From contig JBLHMO010000172.1 in NCBI GenBank assembly GCA_047622145.1, positions 1 to 6,037 on the forward strand: a stretch of 6,037 nucleotides of DNA. The letters run 5' to 3'. Shown piece after piece: positions 1-6,037 of the stretch; within the stretch, counting starts at the first letter, position 1; each line of letters opens with the position of its first letter. The stretch is from Litorivivens sp047622145. Its GTDB lineage: Bacteria; Pseudomonadota; Gammaproteobacteria; Pseudomonadales; Spongiibacteraceae. A model generated the notes under the pieces. That model had not been told where the DNA came from. It was given only the letters and a program-made list of their open reading frames with translations, and searched no databases. The position numbers and the translations under genes are program-made.

Positions 1-2
1 CC

Positions 3-2240
3 ACGGCCTTTGGTGAAAATGTTAAATTGGAAATGGCGCGAAACCGTGAACGTTATCGCTTTCTTAAGTGGGGGCAGCAGGCTTTCGAAAATTTCCAGGT
101 GGTGCCGCCGGGTACTGGAATCTGTCATCAAGTAAACCTTGAATACCTAGGCAAGGTGGTTTGGCAGAAAACGGGAGACGGCCAAACCGATATCTATCCC
201 GATACCTTGGTTGGCACCGACAGTCATACGCCGATGATCAATGGCCTCGGCATTCTCGGCTGGGGGGTAGGCGGCATTGAAGCTGAAGCGGCGATGCTGG
301 GGCAGGCCGTTTCGATGTTGTTGCCGGAAGTTGTGGGCGTTGAAATGACCGGTAAGTTGCGGGCGGGTGTGACGGCGACGGACCTCGTTTTGACCGTGGT
401 CGAAATGCTGCGCAAACACGGTGTGGTTGGCAAATTTGTTGAATTTCACGGCGCGGGACTGGCTGAATTGGCGGTGACTGATCGCGCAACTATCGCCAAT
501 ATGACACCGGAATTTGGTGCAACCTGTGGCTATTTTCCGGTGGATGCCAAAGTAATCGACTATATGCGCCTGACTGGACGGGACGAGGCAGATCTTCAAC
601 TCGTGGAAGATTACTGCAAGGTGCAGTCGCTGTGGCGCGACGACAGCCAGCAGATGGTGTTCAGTGCCAGTCTTAAACTGGAACTCGACGCGGTTGTGCC
701 GAGTCTTGCTGGTCCTAAACGTCCGCAGGATCGGGTGGCACTGGGCGACATAAAGAAGGCGATGCAGGCGGTCATTGCGGAGCATGGCCGTAGTGAGAGC
801 GATGCGCTGGCGGTACCCGAGTTGGGCCTGACTATGCCTGAAGGTGCCGTGGCCATCGCCGCCATCACTTCCTGTACCAATACCTCTAATCCGGATGTGA
901 TGCTGGCGGCCGGCTTGGTGGCTCGCGCGGCGCGCAAGCGCGGTCTTGCGGTGAAGCCTTGGGTCAAGACATCACTGGCGCCAGGTTCAAAAGTGGTGAG
1001 TGATTATTTCGAGCAAAGTGGATTGCAGCAAGATTTGGATGCCTTGGGCTTCAATTTGGTGGGCTACGGTTGCACAACGTGCATTGGTAATTCGGGGCCA
1101 CTAGCTAGGCCGATTGAGGACGCGATAGTAGCCGAGGACGCCGTAGTGAGTGCGGTGTTGTCAGGGAACCGCAATTTCGAAGGCCGAATTCACAACAACG
1201 TACGCGCTGCCTGGTTGGCATCGCCGCCGCTGGTGGTCGCCTTCGCGATTGCCGGTACTACGGTGATCGATCTCGATAACGAACCTTTGGGTTTGGATAC
1301 TGCCGGGGAGCCGGTGTTTCTAAAAGAACTGTGGCCCAGTGCGGAGCAGATACAGGCAATACGCAGCTCGATAGACGGTGATATGTTTCACCGCGCTTAT
1401 GCCGACGTCTTCAAGGGCACCGAGGTGTGGCGCTCACTGGCGGTTGAAACCGGTAAAACCTATAACTGGGAAAAAGACTCTACTTATATCCACTGCCCGA
1501 CCTTCTTTGACGATATGGGAGAGCCGCTGGCTGTGTTTCCGGCGGTTCAGGGCGCGCGTATCCTCGCCCTGCTAGGAGACAGTGTTACTACCGATCATAT
1601 CTCGCCCGCAGGTGCGATAGCGCTGGAGAGTCCCGCCGGGCGCTACCTCAGGGAAAATGGTGTGGAACCAGGAGATTTTAACTCCTACGGTTCACGGCGC
1701 GGCAATCACGAAGTGATGATGCGCGGTACCTTCGCCAATGTCCGCCTGCGCAACAAAATGGTGGAGCGCGAGGGCGGCTATACGCGCTACTTACCCAGCG
1801 GTGAGGAGATGAGTATTTTCGACGCCGCCATGAAATATCGCGACGACAATACGTCGCTGGTGATTTTTGCGGGCGAACAGTACGGCTCCGGCTCCAGTCG
1901 TGACTGGGCGGCGAAAGGAACAAATTTACTGGGTGTAAAGGCCGTAATCGCTGAGAGTTTTGAGCGAATTCATCGCTCCAATTTGATCGGCATGGGCGTA
2001 TTGCCGCTGCAATTGGAGGTCGATGGCGCCATGCTGGAATTACGTGGCGACGAACAGGTTGATATTGAATGTCTGAACGACGAGTTTACGCCGGCGATGC
2101 GGGTAAAAATTACGGTGATCCGAGAGGACGGCCACCGCCATGAGGCCTTGGCCTTGTGCCGCATTGATACTGCCAGTGAGATGGGCTATTTTCGCCACGG
2201 CGGTATCTTGCATTACGTGTTGCATGGATTAAAGCGCTGA
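3..2240 (+). CDS. acnA: Aconitate hydratase A (AcnA type), 5' end outside the window
   Basis: This enzyme interconverts citrate and isocitrate through cis-aconitate in the cytoplasm (TCA and glyoxylate cycles) using a [4Fe-4S] cluster. The frame is open to the left edge and reads TAFGENVKLEMARNRERY from position 3, matching an internal part of E. coli AcnA as I recall it. About 140 N-terminal residues are therefore missing and 745 are visible; a TTG at 27 is not the real start. Counting from that TTG, the substrate motif TDSHT is at 64-68 and the cluster cysteines are C283 (TSCTNTSN), C349 and C352 (GCTTCIGNSGP). GDSVTTDHISPAG is at 517-529, and the swivel-domain motifs YGSGSSRDWAAKG (619-631) and SFERIHRSN (644-652) follow. 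The C-terminus, RIDTASEMGYFRHGGILHYV, is typical of AcnA. PPGTGICHQVNLEYLG argues against the methylcitrate-pathway paralogue AcnD. No lesion is seen. The promoter and start lie outside the window. It converges on deaD. Confidence 0.96.
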   Translation, partial: TAFGENVKLEMARNRERYRFLKWGQQAFENFQVVPPGTGICHQVNLEYLGKVVWQKTGDGQTDIYPDTLVGTDSHTPMINGLGILGWGVGGIEAEAAMLGQAVSMLLPEVVGVEMTGKLRAGVTATDLVLTVVEMLRKHGVVGKFVEFHGAGLAELAVTDRATIANMTPEFGATCGYFPVDAKVIDYMRLTGRDEADLQLVEDYCKVQSLWRDDSQQMVFSASLKLELDAVVPSLAGPKRPQDRVALGDIKKAMQAVIAEHGRSESDALAVPELGLTMPEGAVAIAAITSCTNTSNPDVMLAAGLVARAARKRGLAVKPWVKTSLAPGSKVVSDYFEQSGLQQDLDALGFNLVGYGCTTCIGNSGPLARPIEDAIVAEDAVVSAVLSGNRNFEGRIHNNVRAAWLASPPLVVAFAIAGTTVIDLDNEPLGLDTAGEPVFLKELWPSAEQIQAIRSSIDGDMFHRAYADVFKGTEVWRSLAVETGKTYNWEKDSTYIHCPTFFDDMGEPLAVFPAVQGARILALLGDSVTTDHISPAGAIALESPAGRYLRENGVEPGDFNSYGSRRGNHEVMMRGTFANVRLRNKMVEREGGYTRYLPSGEEMSIFDAAMKYRDDNTSLVIFAGEQYGSGSSRDWAAKGTNLLGVKAVIAESFERIHRSNLIGMGVLPLQLEVDGAMLELRGDEQVDIECLNDEFTPAMRVKITVIREDGHRHEALALCRIDTASEMGYFRHGGILHYVLHGLKR

Positions 2241-2256
2241 TAACAGGGCTTTAATC
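2227..2256. terminator. Inverted repeat between convergent acnA and deaD, possible bidirectional terminator
   Basis: GATTAAAGC at 2227-2235 pairs perfectly with GCTTTAATC at 2248-2256 around a 12-nt loop that includes the acnA stop codon. It lies in the 52-bp gap between two converging genes, where a shared terminator is expected. Against this, the stem is AT-rich and no run of T follows it on either strand, so it is not a textbook intrinsic terminator. Termination here is inferred from position only. Confidence 0.35.
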
Positions 2257-2292
2257 GCGGCCGCCTAAGGTACTTTAGAAGGAAAAGCTTGT

Positions 2293-4095
2293 TTAGTCTT
2301 CTTTCTTGCGCTTACGCACAACTGCGGCTGCTGGGTTATCTCCGGCCGGCTTTTTCTTCGCAACGTCCTTGCGCTTGCCAGCTGTAGCAGCTGCGGGGCC
2401 CGCGAGTCGCTCAATCATCAAGGGCTGCTGACGCACACGAACTTTTTTCAGATGCGCGAGCAATTCTTTCGGCATGCCTGAGGGCAGGTCTATCGTACTG
2501 TGATCTTCACCGATTTTGATTTTGCCGATATAGCCGCTTTCAATGCCGGTTTCGTTGGCAATGGCGCCAACGATATCGCCGGGGGTGGCGCCATGTGCGG
2601 AGCCCACTGCGATACGGAAGCCTTCCATGTCGACATCGGTTGGACGCATTTTGGGTTTGCCCGCACGTTCGGCGCGCTCGCTGCGGTCATTGCGATCTTT
2701 ACGTTCCGAGCTTCGGTTGTTTTCACGCTTCATGCCGCCTCGATCAGCAGGGCGCTCCGGCTTGGATTCGCGGGGTTCTTTCGCGGGAATAATCGGCTTG
2801 CTGGCCTGGGCCAGATACGCCAATGCTGCGGCGAGTTGAGCCGGATCGGCCTGGGTGTCGTGTAAGTAGTCGCCCACCAAGGCATTGAAAAAGTCGAGGT
2901 TCTGGGTTTCCAGTGTTTGCGTGATGGATTCCTTAAACTGGTCAATCCTGTGCAAATTAACTTCTTCGCGACTGGGTAGGCTTATTTCGTTAATGGGCTG
3001 CTTGGTCGCTTTTTCGATTGCGTATAACAGCCGCTTTTCTCGTGGTGAAACAAACAGTATCGCCTTGCCGCTGCGGCCAGCGCGGCCAGTACGACCGATA
3101 CGGTGAACATAGGCTTCGGTGTCGTAGGGAATGTCGTAGTTGATCACGTGGCTTACGCGGGCTACGTCGATACCGCGGGCCGCAACGTCGGTGGCTACAA
3201 CGATGTCAATTTTGCCCGACTTCAGTTGTTCAATTGTTCGTTCGCGCAGGGTCTGGGTCATATCGCCATTGATGGCGCCACAGCTGTAGCCTCGCGCTTC
3301 AAGTTTGTCGGCAATTTCCACGGTTTGGGTTTTGGTGCGGACAAACAGGATAATGCCGTCGAATTCCTCAACTTCCAGTATGCGGGTTATTGCGTCCAGC
3401 TTATTGGTGCCAGATACCAGCCAATAAAGTTGTTCGATTTTGGCAACATTGGCCTCGGTTGGCTTAACGGCGACAACTTTGGGGTCTTTCAGATAGTTGT
3501 TTGCCATCTTGCGAATGGGCGCAGGCATGGTCGCGGAGAATAGAGCGACCTGACGTTCGGACGGTGTGTGTTCCAGAATCCAGGTAACATCGTCGATAAA
3601 GCCCATGCGCAGCATTTCGTCGGCTTCATCCAATACAACCGTTTTCAGCTGATCCAATTTCAGCGTGCCGCGTCGCAGGTGATCCATTACGCGACCGGGC
3701 GTGCCGACAACCACGTGCGCCCCGCGACGTAATTGCTTCAATTGAGTGTCCATGCTTTGGCCGCCGTATATTGGCAGGACGTTGAATCCAGGCATTTTAC
3801 CGGCGTAAGTCTTGAATGCCTCGGCTACTTGGATGGCGAGTTCGCGCGTTGGTGCGAGCACGAGAACCTGAGGGAATTTTTTGCTTAGATCGAGGTTTGA
3901 CAGTAGTGGTAGTGCAAAAGCTGCGGTCTTGCCCGTGCCGGTTTGTGCCGTACCCAGCAGGTCTCGGCCCTCAAGCAAGTACGGAATACTTTCAGCTTGA
4001 ATGGGAGACGGTTGTTCGTAGCCAATCTGTGTAATTGCGTCGAGAACCTGAGGTGACAGCGCGAGATCGGAAAAGGCGGGAGTGCTTTGTGTCAT
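2293..4095 (-). CDS. deaD: DEAD-box ATP-dependent RNA helicase DeaD/CsdA
   Basis: This 600-residue protein is an ATP-driven RNA helicase. DeaD/CsdA members act in 50S ribosome assembly, mRNA decay and translation at low temperature. All core motifs are present: Q motif (F8, Q33), Walker A AQTGTGKT 50-57, PTREL 82-86, TPGR 132-135, DEAD 156-159, SAT 187-189, ATDVAARGID 301-310 and HRIGRTGRAG 331-340. A linker rich in K, R, E and D (about 433-485) leads to a DbpA/CsdA-type RNA-binding domain (about 488-564; GDIVGAIANETGI, YIGKIKI, STIDLP). A short basic tail follows, ending in KKED. That domain and the length separate it from the shorter RhlE, RhlB and SrmB; DbpA itself is also shorter. E. coli DeaD is about 629 residues. 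The ATG at 4095 is preceded by AGG seven bases upstream and starts just before the Q motif. It is probably transcribed alone from the promoter at 4161-4189. It is intact. Confidence 0.96.
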   Translation of the reverse strand: MTQSTPAFSDLALSPQVLDAITQIGYEQPSPIQAESIPYLLEGRDLLGTAQTGTGKTAAFALPLLSNLDLSKKFPQVLVLAPTRELAIQVAEAFKTYAGKMPGFNVLPIYGGQSMDTQLKQLRRGAHVVVGTPGRVMDHLRRGTLKLDQLKTVVLDEADEMLRMGFIDDVTWILEHTPSERQVALFSATMPAPIRKMANNYLKDPKVVAVKPTEANVAKIEQLYWLVSGTNKLDAITRILEVEEFDGIILFVRTKTQTVEIADKLEARGYSCGAINGDMTQTLRERTIEQLKSGKIDIVVATDVAARGIDVARVSHVINYDIPYDTEAYVHRIGRTGRAGRSGKAILFVSPREKRLLYAIEKATKQPINEISLPSREEVNLHRIDQFKESITQTLETQNLDFFNALVGDYLHDTQADPAQLAAALAYLAQASKPIIPAKEPRESKPERPADRGGMKRENNRSSERKDRNDRSERAERAGKPKMRPTDVDMEGFRIAVGSAHGATPGDIVGAIANETGIESGYIGKIKIGEDHSTIDLPSGMPKELLAHLKKVRVRQQPLMIERLAGPAAATAGKRKDVAKKKPAGDNPAAAVVRKRKKED

Positions 4096-4160
4096 TAGGA
4101 AACCTGTGTGGACTTGATGGGCGACAGTGAGAAGCCGACTGGCGGGGGAAAAGGGTGCCG

Positions 4161-4189
4161 ATTATACGCAGCTTGCGCTGGTATAGCCA
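4161..4189 (-). promoter_or_regulatory. Probable sigma-70 promoter of deaD
   Basis: On the minus strand a perfect -10 hexamer, TATAAT, occupies 4166-4161. With a 17-bp spacer the -35 hexamer is TGGCTA (4189-4184), which matches only three of the six consensus bases. Transcription would start near 4154, giving a leader of about 59 nt before the deaD ATG at 4095, with a pyrimidine-rich stretch (CCCTTTTCCCCCGCC) at its beginning. The weak -35 suggests help from an activator or UP element, but this is inference. The predicted leader is much shorter than the long 5' UTR known for E. coli csdA. Confidence 0.6.
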
Positions 4190-4206
4190 GAAATACCGAC
4201 ACCAGC
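4177..4206. repeat. Nested inverted repeat over the deaD -35 region
   Basis: On the plus strand GCTGGT (4177-4182) is the reverse complement of ACCAGC (4201-4206), and inside it GGTAT (4180-4184) pairs with ATACC (4193-4197). The right half looks like ATACC and ACCAGC pulled apart by three bases (GAC), whereas the left half is continuous (GCTGGTAT). The repeat covers the predicted -35 hexamer of deaD, the usual place for an operator or a class II activator site. No known regulator motif is recognised, and short repeats like this can arise by chance. Confidence 0.3.
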
Positions 4207-4326
4207 TATTCCTGTAATGCATTGATGATAACGGGGATTCAGTATCCAGTGGAGCGGATCACTCGGAGTTTCGCCCTAAATCGATACTATTGCAGGCGTT
4301 TGTTTGGGTTTTAGAGGCCTTTGGCT

Positions 4327-4373
4327 GCGAGAGCAAGATTCCGAAAAGTGGCACTCGCCGGGTGCAGTCTCGC
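4327..4373 (-). terminator. Compound hairpin after the unknown-protein gene, possible weak terminator
   Basis: Twelve bases past the stop of the minus-strand gene at 4385, GCGAGA and TCTCGC (plus-strand 4327-4332 and 4368-4373) form a 6-bp outer arm pair. They enclose an inner hairpin at 4351-4365 (plus strand GCACTCGCCGGGTGC). In the minus-strand transcript the inner stem is GCAC/GTGC plus one more pair beyond a C-A mismatch, and a T4 run follows within a few bases (4347-4344). This resembles a weak intrinsic terminator that would separate this gene from deaD, but the T run is short and the stem imperfect. The rest of the gap (4207-4326) holds nothing I can name. Confidence 0.3.
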
Positions 4374-4384
4374 TGAGGTTTAAC

Positions 4385-5221
4385 TTAACCCTTACCGAGG
4401 CGGGCTTTTAATTTACTGGCTGCCGATTGTATGGCACGAGATAGCTTAACCGTCGTGCGGCTGTCGTGTTCGGCTTTTGCCAGCGCCTGGCGCTCAGCTT
4501 CGAGTACCCTACGAGCGCGCTCTTCTTCCGCGCGTTGCTCTGAGAGTTTGTCTTGAAGCTTTTTCCGCGCTTCCTTCGAGAGTTCTATCGAAAACAAGTT
4601 CGATTGCTGGCGCAAAATGAATCGTCCTAAGCGGTCGAGAAAATCGCCGTCAAATTTGCTTGGCGCAAGATTGACCGACGTGATACCGGCCCGGTCGATA
4701 TTGCGTAAATGCAGCGTCAGGCAGCGTTCCTCGCTGTCGGCGAGTAGCACAACGCGAATAGGTAGCGGGCCGATAAGTTTGAAACCTGCGCTTTCTATTT
4801 CAAACCGGTCGTCCTTGCGTTCAGTGCATTCGTATTTTAGTCCGTAGCCATTGAGCAGTTTTTGCTGCTGCTCAACCTGTTTTTTGCCCTTAATATCGTA
4901 ATAGATTGACTCCGCTAGCGTGGCGCCACAACGCAACTCCAGCTGAGTGGGTCGCTGGCGGCTATCAATGGCAACCGAGTAATCGCCCTGTTGCAAGGTA
5001 ATGGGCTTACCTGCTGGCAGGAGTGGGTAGTCGGCGGGGCAGGTTTCGTCGACCACGCTCAGGTGTTCGGTCAATTCTTTCAGGTAGCTATAGGCCTGCA
5101 CCATGCGCGGTAGCAATTGTGTTTGATAGTGCGCGGCTTGGTCGGCCAATCGCGCCGCTTCTATTTCAGTGTCAGTGCGGTGCTCGTCGGCCTTGGCTTT
5201 TAATTCGTCTAACAAACTCAT
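4385..5221 (-). CDS. Conserved-type soluble protein of unknown function with C-terminal coiled coil
   Basis: I do not recognise a named family or function for this 278-residue protein. It has no signal peptide and no membrane segment, so it is probably cytoplasmic. Residues 1-55 look helical and charged (LLDELKAKADEHRTDTEIEAA). Residues 70-210 look like a mixed alpha/beta domain with strand-like stretches (DYSVAID, PIRVVLLAD, CLTLHLRNID), ending in FDGDFLDRLGRFILRQQSNLF. Residues 215-255 are almost all K, R, E, Q, A and L (SKEARKKLQDKLSEQRAEEE), a likely coiled coil, and the tail is basic (KLKARLGKG). The segment around 'LDRLGRFILRQ.N.F' recalls, from memory only, an uncharacterised family common in gammaproteobacteria. 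The ATG at 5221 has a weak GGA six bases upstream and is the first good start. The gene is intact. It follows the broken membrane protein gene by 112 bp on the same strand, so cotranscription is possible. No clear promoter of its own was found. Confidence 0.8.
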   Translation of the reverse strand: MSLLDELKAKADEHRTDTEIEAARLADQAAHYQTQLLPRMVQAYSYLKELTEHLSVVDETCPADYPLLPAGKPITLQQGDYSVAIDSRQRPTQLELRCGATLAESIYYDIKGKKQVEQQQKLLNGYGLKYECTERKDDRFEIESAGFKLIGPLPIRVVLLADSEERCLTLHLRNIDRAGITSVNLAPSKFDGDFLDRLGRFILRQQSNLFSIELSKEARKKLQDKLSEQRAEEERARRVLEAERQALAKAEHDSRTTVKLSRAIQSAASKLKARLGKG

Positions 5222-5316
5222 GTGAAATCCAATCTCGCGCGAAGCCGTTGTGATCTATCCTGGCGATTAGCATGGGGCATGGAGCGGATCCCTATCATTG
5301 CGCCTGAGGGCTAAAC

Positions 5317-5331
5317 TGTGAATATCTCACA
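5317..5331. promoter_or_regulatory. 15-bp palindrome with CRP-type half sites (TGTGA-N5-TCACA)
   Basis: Plus strand TGTGAATATCTCACA has perfect TGTGA and TCACA arms. The CRP consensus has the same half sites but a 6-bp spacer; here the spacer is 5 bp, so binding by CRP is uncertain. It lies about 96 bp upstream of the unknown-protein gene (start 5221) and just past the TAA at 5336-5334 that would end the reconstructed membrane protein gene. It could therefore be an operator for the former or a small hairpin in the transcript of the latter. No T run follows on the minus strand. Confidence 0.35.
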
Positions 5332-5333
5332 TA

Positions 5334-5981
5334 TTATCTGTTGGCTTGAGGTTTTTTGACGACGAGCTCAAATTCTCTCCGTTCCCACAGGCGGCCTACC
5401 CACAGCATTTGGCTACCAGCCACCATTCGAAGGCGTTTTCCAGTCGGTCGTAGCTGTCGCCCAATAGTGCGTCCAGCAAAATTGAGGTCAGCGCTAGGGC
5501 GAGAATGGCTGCTGACCCGGTTTGCAGTTGCAGCCGTTGGAAATGTAAGGGCGATCGTTTCAATGTGCCTGCCAACAGCGCGAAGCCGATAAAAATCAGC
5601 CCTAAAATGTTACGACGCCAACGCGACGAAGGGTTTGGAAGGTGTCGCCACTGTGGCCAAGTGAGAGGGTATAGACCGCCAGTGCCGCGCCATCCTATTG
5701 CAGGCAATATCCACTGCCTGGCAAGGGGCGCGCCCAGTGATCGCAGCCAGATAGCGTTGAGTTGCCAAAATATTGCTAGCATCAGGGCCGCGAGTAGCAT
5801 GCTGCTCTTGAAAATAAAGTAGACAAGGCCGTGGCGTCCGCTGCGGCTAATACTGATACAGTCGGCCCAGTAGGGATTGCAACACGTTACATAGTCCTGC
5901 CAGGCGGATATCAGAAATGATAGGTGTATCGTCAGCAGCACCGTGGCCGCGGCTGCGTAAGCTAGGCGGTGAACTGCTCAT
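5334..5981 (-). pseudogene. Six-helix membrane protein (Frag1/DRAM/Sfk1-like), frame broken by several indels
   Basis: The longest open frame runs from a GTG at 5941 to a TAG at 5398-5396 (181 codons). It has no ribosome binding site and its middle third reads as an unlikely W/P/R-rich stretch. Stitching frames gives a much better protein of about 215 residues. It would start at the ATG at 5981 (MSSSP), then switch near 5966 to RLAYAAAATVLLTIHLSF, which completes helix 1. The motif CCNPYWADCISISRSGRHG and helix 2 (5860-5740) are in the main frame. Between 5694 and 5605 another frame reads DGAALAVYTLSLG, then HSGDTFQTLRRVG. The main frame resumes with LGLIFIGFALLAGTL and ILALALTSILLDALL, then DRLENAFEWW. 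A third switch near 5417 continues with GSQMLWVGRLWERREFEL to a TAA at 5336-5334. The six hydrophobic stretches and the 'ENAFEW' plus 'RRVG' pattern resemble Frag1/DRAM/Sfk1-like membrane proteins as I remember them; this assignment is tentative. The neighbouring genes are intact. The true start is uncertain because the 5981 frame stays open to the window edge, with another ATG at 6017. Clustered sequencing errors are the main alternative to decay. Confidence 0.65.
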
Positions 5982-6037
5982 CGTGCGGTTTCTGTTGATT
6001 GCATGTGGTGCTGACATTGATGGTGTATGGCTCGATT

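Noticed and set aside
147..785. 212-codon minus-strand open frame inside acnA
   Set aside because: It lies wholly antisense to well-conserved aconitase sequence; its H/R/N-rich composition with no domain is typical of a shadow frame.
3..2240. Alternative assignment as AcnD (2-methylcitrate dehydratase paralogue)
   Set aside because: The PPGTGICHQVNLEYLG and GLGILGWGVGGIEAEAAMLG regions match AcnA and differ from the AcnD versions I recall; no prpC, prpF or other methylcitrate genes are visible.
3103..3543. 146-codon plus-strand open frame antisense to deaD
   Set aside because: The deaD helicase motifs on the other strand explain this stretch; the G/N/F-rich product is a mirror of helicase codons.
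3992..4222. 76-codon minus-strand open frame spanning the deaD start
   Set aside because: It crosses the deaD promoter and overlaps the deaD start in another frame, with no ribosome binding site or recognisable motif.
4250..5290. 11-bp direct repeat TGGAGCGGATC at 4250-4260 and 5280-5290, flanking the unknown-protein gene
   Set aside because: A few 11-mer matches are expected by chance in 6 kb, and no inverted ends, transposase or target duplication supports an insertion.
5505..5822. 105-codon plus-strand open frame opposite the membrane protein gene
   Set aside because: Its product shows no helix or motif pattern, while the minus strand gives coherent membrane helices across the same bases.

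Overview
The window suggests a gammaproteobacterium, probably a free-living aquatic or marine type. The evidence is an AcnA-type (not AcnD-type) aconitase, a DeaD/CsdA-type helicase with a DbpA-like RNA-binding tail, and balanced base composition. The organism cannot be named more closely from sequence alone. No mobile element, phage gene, tRNA, rRNA or CRISPR array is visible.

Layout: (1) positions 3-2240 (+) hold the 3' five-sixths of acnA, cut by the left window edge. (2) A 52-bp convergent gap holds a 9-bp inverted repeat that overlaps the acnA stop and may be a shared terminator. (3) Positions 2293-4095 (-) hold an intact cold-shock-type DEAD-box RNA helicase, deaD/csdA. (4) Positions 4096-4384 are non-coding. 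They carry a clear TATAAT promoter element for deaD, an inverted repeat over its -35 region, and a compound hairpin just after the next gene. (5) Positions 4385-5221 (-) hold a conserved-looking soluble protein of unknown function with a charged coiled-coil tail. (6) Positions 5222-5333 are a short gap with a 15-bp palindrome of CRP half-site type. (7) About 5334-5981 (-) is a small polytopic membrane protein gene. Its reading frame is broken: the 181-codon open frame covers only part of it, and plausible protein sequence continues in other frames at the beginning, in the middle and at the end.

The genes do not form one pathway. acnA is a TCA-cycle enzyme gene facing away from the others. deaD (RNA unwinding and ribosome assembly) has its own promoter. 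The unknown soluble protein and the membrane protein lie in tandem upstream of deaD on the same strand. I see no new defence or mobile system. The point most worth following up is the multiply frameshifted membrane protein gene, which is either a decaying pseudogene or a patch of poor sequence.
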